Positions 37,179-50,752 of a stretch of DNA of 64,000 nt are shown one piece after another; within the stretch, counting starts at the first letter, position 1; each line of letters begins with the position of its first letter. The stretch comes from Brachynemurus nebulosus. Lineage: Eukaryota; Arthropoda; Insecta; Neuroptera; Myrmeleontidae. The position numbers and the translations under genes are program-made. The notes beneath the pieces were generated by a model, which was not told the origin of the DNA, did no database searches, and was given only the letters and a program-made list of their open reading frames with translations. The stretch is from the NCBI GenBank assembly GCA_035578155.1, contig JAPWDM010000020.1, positions 7,174,055-7,238,054 of the forward strand, given 5' to 3'.

Positions 37179-37595
37179 ATGGATCGTAAATTTAAATCAG
37201 TAGATTTAACTTTCAACGAAAATGACTTTCCTGCACGTACTCAGAGCTTATTAAATGTTCCTTTGCATAACGGTGGTGTTAGAAAGGTGATTTTTCTTTT
37301 TACGTACCAAAAATGACATCTACACCTACCACCCAAAATCACCGGTTGATCAGAAGTGGTGGAATAAGTGTTAATATAAATTTAATCTTCCTAACGCAAA
37401 ATACGTATCCCTAAAATATCAATCCGTTATTCCAGAACGTTTGGAAAATATTCAGGAAAAGATGGTTTTCGTTTCACCCATTTACAGCATGTATCTCTCT
37501 TATTATTGGGTTTTGGAATAAAGTGTAGATGAAAAGGTACCATTATTTTTTAAAGTACTATCAGCTCTAGCAATTACGGTACATAATTCTGGAGC

Positions 37596-37600
<5 letters not shown>
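37179..37600 (+). pseudogene. Degenerate unrecognised ORF
   Basis: An ATG at 37179 opens a 45-codon frame to 37316 (starts MDRKFKSVDLTFNENDFPAR). From about 37290 coding-like sequence continues in the next frame to 37600 with two in-frame stops (DQKWWNKC then stop, SMYLSYYWVLE then stop, FFKVLSALAITVHNSGAP). Length, composition and only two stops plus one shift suggest a decayed protein gene cut off by the (TA)n tract. I cannot name the family. A transposon or viral-derived protein is possible, but nothing diagnostic is visible. Confidence 0.4.

Positions 37601-37686
<86 letters not shown>
37600..37686. repeat. (TA)n tract left of mariner 1
   Basis: Pure TA repeats ending at the mariner terminus. 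Confidence 0.95.
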
Positions 37687-38690
<1,004 letters not shown>

Positions 38691-39063
38691 ATACATGTAT
38701 TTAAATGTACGTATTCAGACCAATATGAACTGATTTTTGCCGGAAAATTGACGAACAATCTCTCTACGGGCATTTTACGAACTCTTGAAGTGAGTAAGTA
38801 ATAAAATACTTAACAAAAAAAATATTTCAAGTGGTCATAACCCTGAAGGGTGATTTAATAATTTTACAATCTATTTTGTCACGTATTTGAATATCGAATT
38901 TTATGTTTTTTTGTATATGTATATACCTGCGTGTTTTTAAATATGTATTATATTTTAAGTAAAAATTTTTTTAAACAATTTTCGGTTTATAAAAAAAAAA
39001 TGGAAGGTATTTACAATCAGTATGCAATAAAATCCATCTTATTTTTTCTTCCTTTAATATGTA

Positions 39064-39654
39064 TTAGGTCGTTGCAAAAGTTCGTGCGGGCACGTACGGA
39101 TGACGACAGCATTTAAAGTAAAAGAAATATTTGTCTGTAAATTGCGTAATATGGTGTAATATTGAGTAATATAATTCTTGTGATTTATTGAAATCGCAGT
39201 GTCGTACTCAAACCCTAAGCATATGTATAAAAAAATGTGGATAGCAGTGTGTCTGAGTGTGTCAGATACCGCTTAAGTTGACTAGTCGAGCGGCCGCATG
39301 TTGCTTCAACCACTAAGGATACGATATTGAAACTGAACTGGGAAGTCGTACCACATCCGGCGTATAGCCCAGATATTGCTCCGTCTGACTTCCATTTGTT
39401 TCGCTTAATGCAGCATGATTTAGCTGGACAAAAATTTAAAAACTTCAAAGAAGTAAAAAAAGTAGTGGATGATTTTATTGCCTCCAAAGACGAAAGCTTC
39501 TATCGCCGCGACATAGTTACATTTGTTACCCGAAAAATGGGCAAGAGTTGTGGAAAATAACGAGGAATATTTTGATCAAAAATTTTAATTTTATTTGATG
39601 TATTTTTAAACAATAATGTATTCAAAAACCGCACGAACTTTTTCAACGACCTAA
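39064..39654 (+). mobile_element. Deleted mariner transposon 2
   Basis: 591 bp with inverted ends TTAGGTCGTTGCAAAAGTTC and complement, and TA duplications at 39062-39063 and 39655-39656. It keeps the C-terminal part of transposase (RPHVAST near the deletion, then HPAYSPDIAPSDFHLFRLM, which includes the third catalytic Asp). The frame reads to a TAA at 39558-39560. The N-terminal and most of the catalytic part are deleted, complementary to what mariner 1 retains. Confidence 0.85.
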
Positions 39655-39917
39655 TATTTTTATTTTTACAAATCCTTCGCTATTCATAAAAGAAGTAATA
39701 AATTTTTTTGGGAATTCCAGATTTCGCATTTAACTGTAAATAGACAAAAAATATTTTTACAAATATACATAATTTTATGGCCCTGTATGCCTACAATTTC
39801 AAAGCCTTTTATTCTTGACACGTTTGTCCACTTGTCCGTTCTATTGTATTTTTATAAAAAATAATTTTTATGACTTGCCCGTTTTGGTGTGAATATTGAA
39901 TTTGATCGCATTGTGCC

Positions 39918-40173
39918 ACGTGCCCGCATTTTGCCGGGAAAATGTCTCATTCCCACGAGAAAATGCAAAAACCATTTTGAGCATGTGCACATATTACGTT
40001 AAAACTACTGGACGGATTTTACTGAAATTTGGGTCAACATATACGATACTTTTTACTTCAGTAAAATGTCTCATCCCCATGGGAAAATAAAAAACCCATT
40101 TTGAGCATATACACACATAATGCAAAACTCGTTACGTGCCCGCATTTTGCGGGCAAAATGCGGGCACGTAACG
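39918..40173. repeat. Repeat E fragment between 17 bp direct repeats, ending in a perfect palindrome
   Basis: ACGTGCCCGCATTTTGC occurs at 39918-39934 and 40134-40150. Between them is about 200 bp of repeat E in reverse orientation relative to 42110-42330. 40130-40173 is a perfect 44 bp palindrome: 21 bp arms starting CGTTACGTGCCCGC, 2 nt centre. Confidence 0.8.
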
Positions 40174-40202
40174 ATCAGCCGTACCGGTCGGACCGGTCCT
40201 TT

Positions 40203-41040
40203 AAGCTGGTTCTACACGATGCTACGAACGCTCGGTTCAACGTCAGACTGAACGTTTGGGTCAAGTAACTTGATACAGTGACTGTTCCTGCTACACGGTG
40301 AATCGAATATTTGATCCAATACATACGAAAATTGGTATAAACGTTTATCCAATTTCGACAATAGACGAGGATGAGAACGATGAGTGGGCTATCGTTGTGT
40401 TGCTGTGGTTGTATTTTCCTGCAACGTATTACTTGAAGAAAGGGGATGTAAAAGACATACTAGAAGGTAGCTGATCTTATGTTTAAATGGGTGTTATCCA
40501 GTATTGACACTTTTTTAAATAAAAAAAGTGATCAGGCTTCCCAAATTGTAAGCAAAAAAAAAATTATAAACACAGTTTTAACAGATAAAATACTGTTTCA
40601 AACGACCGAAAAATGATTTATTTTTGTACATTTTGTAAAATTTGTAATCACCAAAAATTATGTTACTTTTGCGTAACATAATCAAAACTATGTTATGTAA
40701 TAAAATTCATAAAATTATGTCAAATGTATACTTTTATTACAAATGAGTGTATGTAAATACGCAGATGTTATCTCTCTTCATGTGAAGAAGTCGTGTCGCT
40801 GAAGATGTTATCTCTCTTCATGTGAAAAGGAGTTGAACCAACGAACATTTTTCTTCAAACGTTGGAAGTATGCTTTTGATTCGATGCAAAAATACCGACA
40901 TCGGCCGAAATATGGCCAAATGCGAATATTCGATGCTCGCCATTGGGCGCTTGTAGGGTCAAACAACGGTCACACGATACGACAAACCATCAAACGTCTT
41001 ATTTTTAAAGGTGTTCGGGGTATCGTGTAGAACTGGTTTT
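40203..41040. mobile_element. MITE with GTTCTACACGAT ends
   Basis: About 830 bp with inverted ends (GGTTCTACACGATGC at the left; GTATCGTGTAGAAC at the right). A 23 bp word (GATGTTATCTCTCTTCATGT) is repeated at 40763 and 40804. No transposase. The ends resemble PIF/Harbinger-type MITEs, but no clear 3 bp target duplication is seen. Confidence 0.55.
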
Positions 41041-41079
41041 AGAATTGGTTAAAAATAGTATTCTAAAATAGTAGTTCAC

Positions 41080-41345
41080 ACTTTTATGGTATTGCTGTGC
41101 ATAGGAAGCTACCCAACTTACCAAATTTAAGCTCATTCTATCCATGGGGGAGGAGGCTACACCTGTCAAAATATAGTGGGAATTGTATTGAATTTGATCT
41201 TTACACTTTTGGTTTTTATTTTTTCTTTTTTCATGTAGGGAATTATATTAGACTTTAATATAAATACTCTCATCTTGATCCGTTGACTTCGGATACAGTG
41301 TAATAGTCTACATTTTCAGTGAAAATTCGACTAAAAATAAATTTT
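41080..41345 (+). repeat. Repeat G fragment
   Basis: Shares TTACCAAATTT.AGCTC and GTGCAT.GGAA with 52170-52240, and TCGACTAAAAAT with 52555-52575. Confidence 0.5.
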
Positions 41346-41954
41346 TAAAATTGCGATTTTTACAGCCAATGGAGACGTGTATTCTTGCAAATATGCATGT
41401 GTAAGGCGCGTGTCTATATCAACGATGAAATGCGTATGTGTTCGCATAGTTCTATACAACTATGCAAGGTATAAAACACTGCTAAGGTTTCTGTACTTCC
41501 TAGCAAATTTTACTTATAACTTTGGAGATCCAATATACCTAGCGTACTTTCCCTCATTTTGGACTGACTGGTCCGTCATATTGGAGCTCGAATGTATCAT
41601 TGCTCGTATGTTTAACTCATTCTGCTTACCACCCATTCCTAAAAATTCATACTTGAACGATATTAATAATTTTTACCATTTATAACGAAAGATAGGTGCT
41701 ACCACGCACAATATAGCGGAAAGACATTTATTTCTATGAGAATGCTAGTTCGAAGAATTAAATGTAGCAAGATGATTTATAAAACATCTTTGGATCATTA
41801 AAATATATAATTAACTGTAAGTTATAAAATATTCGAAACTTTTTGCAATTTTAATTAAAATTTTAGATTGTTGAGAATGTTGAAATGATTTTTATTACTG
41901 CAAACGCGTAAACGGAATAATAAAATTTAAATTCATTAAATTTTATTTCATAAT

Positions 41955-42420
41955 AGCTGTACCCGCGACGCTGTTCGCGTGGTACTTTATTATAAAATCA
42001 ATGAAAAGTATATGAATGAGACAGTTTCTCGGAGTAAAAAGTATCTTAGATGTTGAACCAGGTAATAAGTTATCACCACACCAAATTTCATAAAAAATGC
42101 GTTCAATAGTTTTGCATTATGTGTGTATATGCTCAAAATGGGTTTTCAATTTTCTCATGGGGATGAGACATTTTACCGAAGTAAAAAGTATCGTATATGT
42201 TGACCCAGGTAATAAGTTATCATCACACCAAATTTCAGTAAAATCCGTCCAGTAGTTTTAACGTAATATGTGCACATGCTCAAAATGGTTTTTGCATTTT
42301 CTCGTGGGAATGAGACATTTTCCCGGAACTAAAAGTATCTTAGATGTTGACCCAGGTAACAAATTATCATTATCAAATTTCATTAAAATCCGTCCAGCAG
42401 TTTTTGGGTGATGCTAAATT
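41955..42420 (+). repeat. Repeat E, three tandem ~147 bp units
   Basis: Units marked by GAGACA.TTT, AAAAGTATC.TA.ATGTTGA and CCAGGTAA start near 42019, 42165 and 42312. It begins ACCCGCGACGCTGTTCGCGT (41960) and contains AAATTTCA.TAAAATCCGTCC, wording typical of ends of widespread insect repeats. Non-coding. Confidence 0.7.
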
Positions 42421-42864
42421 TTAAATTTTATAAAATTTTATTTTATGCTGAATTTTACAAATCGCTGTTTTGATATCTATATGGATAACTATTTACAGTA
42501 CAAGTACAATTTCCAAAAAAATATTCTATGTACAGAAATGGTCTCGTTACAGTTTTATTATATGTATAGATTATACTTTCAGTGTAAAATAGACAAAATC
42601 TAATATTTTACAGAAAACTTTGTAATTAACTATCACTAATGAAAATTTCGGTAGATACTATTACGCCTTAAACCTTTTTTTTTTCTATTTGTAAGATGAG
42701 TTTTGGTTTTAATTCATTAATAAATTGAACATTCTCATTTTAGTTTTGAAATTGTTCAGTAATTTTGAACTTCAGATGTTTTTAATGTCCTCTACCATGT
42801 CATTTAGCGAACCAGTGAAATAAAAAAAAAAACTACCGAACACAGGCCAATGAACACTATTATA

Positions 42865-43178
42865 TTATATACTACTACAAACAATTAAGGGAACAAAAAA
42901 AAAAATTGTTAATCTTTTAGTGATTTTTGAAGGGCTGTATTTTCGTGAAAAATGGTCGTATCGAGATGTTATAAAAAGCATTTTGAAGCTCCAAGATTCT
43001 AGTTTTCAGATCTTTTGTTCAAAAATTTTTAGGGGTGACAGTTATCGTGCAATTATAAGGAATAACACAAAAAAAGTTTTTGGAAATTTTTGATCTTTTT
43101 TCGGTCTACGGGCTTGAAAAATTTTTTTATACTAAAACCATGATATTGACTTAATAGCCTGTCTGTTGTAACGCCGCA
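42865..43178 (-). repeat. Dispersed repeat family H, copy 2
   Basis: Reverse complement of 3195-3525, with the same ordered landmarks. Confidence 0.65.
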
Positions 43179-44027
43179 TGTGGCAGGCGCTGGGTAATAT
43201 TAAGAAATTTCCATATGAGGTTTCCAATAAAATGAAAATCATGAAAATCAAACCAAATAAATCATTGAGTATCATTTTGAAAAATATTAGACAATAGTTT
43301 AGACATTCATGTTATGTCAATTGCATAAAAATATTAGCAGTCAGAATTGTAATATATTACATTGGTGGGAGTGAGAAGGTAAATAAATGTAACAAAGATA
43401 GTTCAACAACACGTTTGGTTGGTTGAAAGGACACCATATCAGGCGTAGTTCTAGGAATTAACATTATATACTTAAGCTAATTATTGGTCTCACTCTTTCA
43501 TATAAAAAATTATATTTGTAACTCAACAGAAGCTCATGGAACATTCGAAATAATAATAATAAGAAATTGGATAATGAATTTGGAAAAAGAAAAGATTATT
43601 CCTATTTTAACTTTTCAAGTAACAACATCGTTGTCGGATCGGGTTCCCTTTCCCTCAAAAGCGGTTTACATATAATTAATACCTTATATTTGTATTATTG
43701 CGTTATTATTACAAGTTGAATTTATATCATCATTGTTAATTTTATTAATTAAATTAAATACTTAAATAAACAATTATATTTATTTAATTAAATCAACGCG
43801 AGTGTTTTATTTATTGATTCACCAATACACGTGGTTTTACACCCGTATCATCGAAACATCCGAACCCATAGCGACCTACAGGGACGAAAAGTAAGAAAAT
43901 CATCACGTGGGCGTAGAAAACCCGTAGCTGGAAACGAATCTGGACATTCTAGATTACCGGAACCAACGGCGGTCTTACACTGTTCAGCTTCAATTTCCTT
44001 TTTAAAATTTTTTTAAAATTTTTCTTC
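43179..44027. other. AT-rich intergenic DNA
   Basis: No gene recognised. The short ORFs at 43484 and 43831 lack family motifs. Confidence 0.4.
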
Positions 44028-44310
<283 letters not shown>

Positions 44311-44663
44311 TTTTCAAAATTATGGTATCTACATAGTAGTAATTTATTAACCCTTTCGCTACTAGTGGTACTTAGAAGTCCAGTTTTTTTCTGCATTGAA
44401 AATACCAGGACTAATTACTCTACTTTTAAGTACCTAAAAGTTTTTCTATAAAATCTAATAGATACATTTTAAATATGTTAAGCCATTAATCCCATTTAAT
44501 CGTTATGTATCCTTATTATCAGATCTATGATATAACATACATTTTGTTGAACTAGATAATAAAATTTTATTTAACAAAAAAAATGTGTTAGTAAAGTAAC
44601 TGGTACTTGTAAGTACCACTAGTAGTTAACCGACAAAATACATTCGGTAGTTAAGGGGTTAAC

Positions 44664-45215
44664 ATACTAGCCGTATACCCGATGGGATTTCCCATTGACA
44701 ACATCTTTTTATTAGGTACTCACTTTTTGCTCACTTTTAATGTTTTTCAAAAGCCTAAATCAATATCCACGTTTCTAACTTTAATAATGACGGGCTTCCC
44801 ATACGAACTTTCATTTCCTGTTTTAAGCCCTTAGGGAATAAATTTCCAGAAACGTTTGCACAACTGACTTTATAAATAAAAGCCTAAACGCCAATTTTCA
44901 TATTTCCTGTGCTAAATTTCGTCCTTCTAAACCCAACAGTTTAGGCTGTGCGTTATCTGTCAGTCAATGTTAAAGATTTATTAAATTGGGTATTATTTAT
45001 TTTAATAACCATACTAACATATTTTTATATATCCCTAACTTTAAAAATGACGAATTTTTATACAAATTTTCATCCTCTATTTAACCCACTTAGGGAATGA
45101 ATTTTCAAAAATCCTTTCTTAGTGTTCACCTACATTATATAAGGAACTCCTGTGCAAAATTTCATCCTTCTAACGGTTTGGGCTGTGCGTTGTCTGTCAG
45201 TATATTGTAAGGATG
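44664..45215 (-). mobile_element. Helitron-like repeat family D, copy 2
   Basis: On the minus strand it ends ATGGGAAATCCCATCGGGTA followed by TACGGCTAGTATG: a short inverted word then a CTAG terminus. Blocks AGGAACTCCTGTGCAAAATT and GGCTGTGCGTTGTCTGTCAG match 53640-53720. Confidence 0.6.
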
Positions 45216-45219
45216 AAAA

Positions 45220-45490
45220 AAAAATTCATTGGAGTAACTCAAATTAATAAGTGAGGGGCTCAAATTAGGTAGTTAGTTAGTAACTCAAATAAACAAAGGA
45301 GTAACTTAAATAAGTAAACTGGTCATTTCGATAAATATATGAGTAACCTAATGAGTGAATTAGCAACTCTATTGAATAAATGAGCAGTTCAAATTAGTTA
45401 ATGAGAATAAGTCGACTGAGCAAATGAGTAATTCAAATGAATTAATGTATAATTCAATTAAACTAATAAGTTCAATAAGTAATATGCCTA
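45220..45490. repeat. Degenerate short tandem repeat
   Basis: Loose units of roughly 14-16 bp around GAGTAACTCAAATAA. Confidence 0.55.
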
Positions 45491-45837
45491 ACTGAGATGC
45501 GTAAGCAAATTGTGACTCAAACATTTGAACCAGTTAAAATTCGATGTTGAAAACGGTGAATTAGTAAAAATATTATAGTAACTTAGCGAAAATATGTCGC
45601 GCATCAAATGCAATACGCACGTATTAGGTTGTCGTTCAATGTTCAAGTTACGCGAGTGTTAAGTTAAAGTCCAAATTCCTACTTACCAGATACATTGTGC
45701 ATGCCTGAGTTGGGTCAGGTAAGCATCCAAAGTTCAACACGTTTTTAAATCTATATACGTTTGAACTTGTTAAAATTCTAAGTATTATTTTATTATAATA
45801 TGACAAAACACTCTTACAAAGAAAAAGTTCACTAAAA

Positions 45838-45912
45838 CTGTAGCCGGATAAGCATGAATAGAATGCCTCCATACGAATTGTGTGAGTTTTTTTCTGCTAA
45901 CTGCTATCGATA
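45838..45912 (-). repeat. Short dispersed repeat shared with 50978-51055
   Basis: On the minus strand GATAGCAGTTA..., ACACAATTCGTA.G.GGCAT and ATGCTTATCCG match 50978-51055 in order. Confidence 0.6.
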
Positions 45913-47757
45913 TAAAATTCAAATTTATAGAGTTTCAATCCTTGACAGTTTACTCTTCGGCGATAAAAATTTATTTTTGAAAATCGAAAAAAAGTATAAC
46001 TTTTGAATAGCTTGGCGGATTTGACTGAAATTATGTGTTTCAGGTATCTCTATAGTACCTACTTCTCAGAAAAAATTATATTATCAGCTTCAAAATGATT
46101 ACTAAATATAATAAAAAACTATTTAACTGTCGGGGAAGAGAGTCATAACCCCTTTACTCAGCCTCTTCTCCCTTTAATACGCTGCTGTCAAATTAGTTAT
46201 TGGATTGCGAACCGGTGTTTTGGTTGTCGTTTGTTATTGTTCTAATAATGAATGTTTACTATTGTATTAATGGTAAACCGTAATGAAATACATATTGTAT
46301 AATAATGAACACAAACACACTATGTTGACAAACACTGATTCATATGTATACAAAACCGCTGACTACAGCTAATATAAGCAGGTTAAATTCACTAGATATA
46401 TGGACAGCTGTTTCAATATAAATATCAGACTATTGGCATTAGTCGGTCGGATGATACAATTGCTTCACGGCCATTGTAAAGGTATCAAACGGTCACACGA
46501 CAGTTTGGTCAACAGACACTCCGACACACGATCGACCATGGGTCCACATCAAGGTTATCACCCGGCCCGACGGGAAGGCACGGGGCTAATAATTTTCTTG
46601 GACCTGGGATAGGCTTGTAACTTAGTAGTAAGAATAGTTTTGTAAGTTAGTTGTATTTTTGTCAACTATCACATTTTAATTTAATATATTTTTAGTACGT
46701 TTTTATAACTCTTTATTTTAAATACTTATTTCCTCACCACCCGCCACAGCTACCATGGTTCACTCGAATCAGGACTGCGAGCTCATCCGCTCGGGGTTCA
46801 ACCATCGCCATTTTAATTCCATCAATTTACCTCCATTCATAACAGTGACGGCACCAATGAGACTAAACGGTGCCATCACCCAAGGGGCCATAGAATTGGG
46901 GCCCCGCGTAACAATTGTAACTTTAATTTTATTATTTGAACAGTGAATCGTCAGTACCTATATGTACGTATTAAAGTAGTCCGACCGAAGTTTTGTTTAC
47001 GGTGAAATAATTATAAATTTGATCGTGATCGATAGTAAAAGTCTTTTTATTGTTAACCGTCCAAAAAATGGTTTTTTTACGGCGTTAAAATTTAAATAAT
47101 CTATCTTTCAATAATGACCATTTAACATGTAACCTTATGGAGACTTATGTTTAATTATTTTTTAAAATAAATTTTCACGGTGAATTTAACTATATTTTTC
47201 GATAAATTGAAAGATTAATTCTTTAGCTTTATTTTCTCATTACATAGTATTTTTGTGCTTTGCGGTACTTTTATAAACAAAAAATGAAAAATAAGTTGAT
47301 AAAATTCAACATCCACATACAACCACAACAGCTCGGGTATAGTCGGAAAGCGCGTCAGTTTTAAATTATCTATTTAAGAATATGAAATATAATATAACTA
47401 TCGTTTTTCTCATAAATTAGGTCAGTTAAAAAAACTTCACGAATCAAAATGTTTATGTACATTTATACGAATCAAAATGTTTATGTATATTTATACACAT
47501 AAATGTCTTTACCTAGTTTACCCGAACGTTTCTAGTCGACGTATGCTCAATAATACTACCGATCAAATTCAAATATTTATTTTTAAATAAATTTTATATT
47601 CAACTAATTAAATTTATCGTATACTAAAATAATTATTAACATTTATTTTTAGACATTTTACAACAAAAAAATTTCAATTTTTAATTTTAATTTTCACAAC
47701 TCGGCCGGACTACCTTAAAGCTACATATCCTATATATTAATATATCGATAAATACAG
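45913..47757. other. Intergenic DNA, GC-richer patches, no gene recognised
   Basis: 46440-46610 and 46740-46910 are GC-richer and carry short ORFs (46400-46612, 46755-46946), but neither shows a known motif or extends far. They could be old exons or repeats. Confidence 0.35.
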
Positions 47758-47799
47758 AAAAAACACAACAATTCAAAACATTGAATTGTTGTGTTTTTT
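47758..47799. repeat. Perfect 19 bp hairpin
   Basis: Arms AAAAAACACAACAATTCAA and its exact complement with a 4 nt loop (AACA). The arm word AATTGTTGTGTT also occurs in the leader of both gene-unit copies (4741 and 60309). Confidence 0.85.
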
Positions 47800-48301
47800 C
47801 AAGTAACAACTTGAAAGAATTTATGTTTAGTGATAATTCCCCCCGTCAATATTCTGTATATTCGCATTTAATATACCGTAACCATTACCCACATAAACAC
47901 ATATAAGATATTATCCTTTTCTTTATTATAATACATTTCGTAGACTATATAGACATAATATATTTTATTCATGTTTGTGGTAAAATAAACCACAAAGGAA
48001 TGAATGGTAAATTTTGTTTATGGTTTTCTTTATTCGTTGCACAGTTTTCGTAGATTGCCCCGACAGGTCTATCTAAGTTTGGGAATAACGTACTTTAGAT
48101 TTGAATGTTACAAGTGCGAAAGATAGAAAGTAATACGGAATTAAATTTTACGTCAATTTATAGGAATCAGTTTCAAATGGAGAGTTGGTCGGTTACAGTG
48201 GATATGTATTCGCAGCTTTCATTCAAATATTATTAGTCCGACTTTGTTTTTAGCAAAACATGATTGTGCGTCTCATAAAGAAATCAGTTTTTTTTTTGTT
48301 T

Positions 48302-48338
<37 letters not shown>

Positions 48339-48643
48339 AGAGTAAATTTAAAATGGACGAAAGCGATTTTTTTTAAAGGTTACTAATAATTTTAGGAAAC
48401 AATAAAATATTTGAATATGCTAAAAAGTTTACTGATGGTTTATCAAAGCTCTTTCGCGTTCGCACGGTCTACAACCGCAGAGTAAGAAGGAATTGACCAT
48501 ATTTTAGTAGTCTCAGCTAAATTAAAAAGAAAATTCACGTAAGTGCAATAATGAAAGAGATAAAGTCAAGAAAACGGAAATTATTTAAATTCATAAGTGA
48601 TGAAGCATGGTTAAATTTAAGTGAAATGGACCATAATAGGTTG

Positions 48644-49651
48644 TTCACACCAAACATGTGGTAAGAAAAAAGCATTTATTATTAATTTTTTAATCGGTCT
48701 TGATCCATTTTAAAGTAAATTTACAGTCCAAATGCAGTAATAAACACGTCTTTCGTTTAGCGGTAGCACTACATTCTCGTGAGGTCGCCTCGACGAGAAG
48801 TTCGTCAAGGTTTTGACGAGGCGAGAAAACACGAGTATGTACCGTCTACACTTTCGCCTACATATTCAGTTATCCATACTGCTCATACGCTTTCGTACAG
48901 TTTGAAATGTCAATCATAGATGGACAAGATGGATGATATCGGTGACATGATTCAAATAACTGCTGCTGCAGTTTTATGTACTGAATACTATAATTCTTTT
49001 CATGTATATTATACAAAAAAAAAAAAAAAAAAATTAGAAAACCATCGAATTTAACATTACTGTAAATTTAAGGCGTGATTTTAGGTTACATAAAAAACAC
49101 ATCAGACAATAGGTGTATATTCTGATGATATCTATATGTACGCAGACATGGAACATATGCAATATCAAACACACGAGTATATGCGAGAGTGTAGTTGATC
49201 GCCTCGCCTCGTGTCTCGTGTCCTTTGACTTATGACAAAAAACCAACTCAAATCGGAGAGCTGACGAGGCGAGGCAAGGCTTGACGAGGCGAGGGGAGGT
49301 AACACGAGAACGTCAACTACACTCTCGTGCTCGCGCCGCCCCGTGTTGCCTACACGAGAGTGTACTGCTACTATAATACGCACGTAGTATACCCGAAAGA
49401 AAATAAACTGAGATATGCGCAGAAACGCACTTTAAAATGGGTCAATCTAAGTCATTTTGAAGCTAAGGTCGTCATCTGTCAAATACATGTGTCTTATGAA
49501 CCATAGGCTAGTGAGCTGATTTATTTTACCCACTCCACTTGCGCAAACAAAGACAGGTCTCTTACTTCAAAGTCTTTTTGCTATACAGCAGGTTCTAACA
49601 TGGATCCGTTCTGAAAATATCGCACTACATGCCACAATATGTTTGGTGTGA
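48644..49651. mobile_element. Outer MITE of a nested pair
   Basis: TTCACACCAAACATGTGG at 48645 and its near complement (CCACAATATGTTTGGTGTGAA) ending about 49650 form inverted ends of a ~1 kb unit that contains the inner element at 48762-49372. Confidence 0.5.
48762..49372. mobile_element. Inner MITE with ACGAGGCGAG-rich ends
   Basis: GGTAGCACTACATTCTCGTG at the left pairs with AGTAGCAGTACACTCTCGTG read from the right (17 of 20). Subterminal regions are rich in GACGAGGCGAG. No transposase, and no clear target duplication. Confidence 0.6.
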
Positions 49652-49807
49652 ATAATCTAATATATAAAAATCGAATGTAAAGACCAAAAAGTGCTCATTC
49701 CATTTTATAGTATTAAATTACATTTTCAATATCGATGGCTAAACTCTAATATGTCGTAACTTACACTTTTTCAAAATTTGTGTTTATATCATTTTTGAAC
49801 TTATTAT

Positions 49808-50170
49808 ATGACTAGCCGTATAGCTGTTGAAGCGATATTGTCAAAACCTTTTTCTTATAATAACTCGAGTCAAATTATAAAATACCCCTGTCGCAGCACC
49901 TGCACAACATAGGGAATTTCCATTTATAAAAATCCGTTTTTCTGTGATTCTTCACCCTTCAAAGTGATTTTTCCTCTTCTTTCTAATGGTGTAAGTAAAT
50001 GTCGCAAAAATTTTTTTAACTTGAGACAATTTTGGCAAAAAACCAATTTTTGTCACTAAAAATTACCAAAAAAAACCATGTTCCAGGCATCCGACATGGC
50101 TGGCTAACGAACTTGTCCAACGGTGTGGGACTAAACACAAATATAATACATAAATTTTAGTGAAAATTAT
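49808..50170 (-). mobile_element. Repeat F, right-end fragment
   Basis: On the minus strand: GGACCTCAAAAC complement, then CATGTCGGATGCCTGGAACA, TTGCCAAAATT, GTGCTGCGACAGGGGTATTT and a terminus CTATACGGCTAGTC. The end matches that of family D, suggesting the two families share a Helitron-like 3' end. The TA tract present in other copies is replaced by ATGTATTATATTTG. Confidence 0.6.
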
Positions 50171-50261
50171 TTTCTGTTTGTAGGGACCTCAAAACAAATT
50201 AACATAGTAAACATAGTCTACTTATAAAATGCATTTTTGGACTAATACATAAAAATATATA

Positions 50262-50498
50262 CAGAAGTATATTGGACAAAAAAGGTTATGAAATATATTA
50301 ATTAAATAGGTTAAGAAGGGGTAATTTATTTAATTCAATTTGGTCATTCAAAACGATAACATTTGGATCATTATTTAATTTCTTAATTTCCAAAGCTTTA
50401 GATATATTCAATTTCTGTCCTTTTTCACAAAAATGAACGATTTTGGGTTTGTAGTCTGATTTAACAGAATGTCCAGAACTCAACTCCATTAAACAAGT
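50262..50498 (-). pseudogene. Penelope-like element C-terminus, inverted copy
   Basis: On the minus strand reads GHSVKSDYKPKIVHFCEKGQ, then ALEIKKLNN and ends PLLNLFN, followed by the same 3' sequence (AACCTTTTTTGTCCAATATA) as 52902-52922. It is the C-terminal tail of the GIY-YIG domain of the element whose + strand copy lies at 52557-52890. Confidence 0.75.
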
Positions 50499-50752
50499 AG
50501 CAGTCTCCAATGGTTTTTTATCAAATTTCATACAAAAGCTCATAAACAAAAAACTACAGAAACTTACTACAGAACAAATCTATCCTTCTATCACCCCGAT
50601 CAACCCCGAACCCAAACAATATATATCTTTGCCGTATTTAGGAAACATTTCCCATAAAATCGGCAATTGTTTCAATTCATTTGGTCCAACCCCCACTTTT
50701 CATTCAGTTAATAATATTAGTCAAACCATTTTTAATGCTTAAGAAAAAAACT
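50497..50752 (+). pseudogene. Penelope-like RT C-terminal (thumb) segment
   Basis: The + frame reads NSIKQVAVSNGFLSNFIQKL, then KQYISLPYLGNISHKIGNCF and SQTIFNA. The YISLPYLG motif after the reverse transcriptase core is characteristic of Penelope-like elements. It abuts the inverted fragment at 50262-50498 head to head and is separated from its own GIY-YIG part (52557) by about 1.8 kb of other repeats. Confidence 0.75.

Noticed and set aside
39283..39300. ACTAGT and GCGGCCGC close together, looking like a cloning polylinker
   Set aside because: The bases lie inside a mariner remnant and encode the conserved ERPHVAST stretch of transposase. Flanks are transposon sequence, not vector.
40833..41030. 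65-residue ORF inside the MITE at 40.2-41.0 kb as a transposase fragment
   Set aside because: No catalytic motif or recognisable domain; too short.
46740..46930. tRNA-like GGGTTCAACC box
   Set aside because: No matching acceptor, D or anticodon stems could be drawn.
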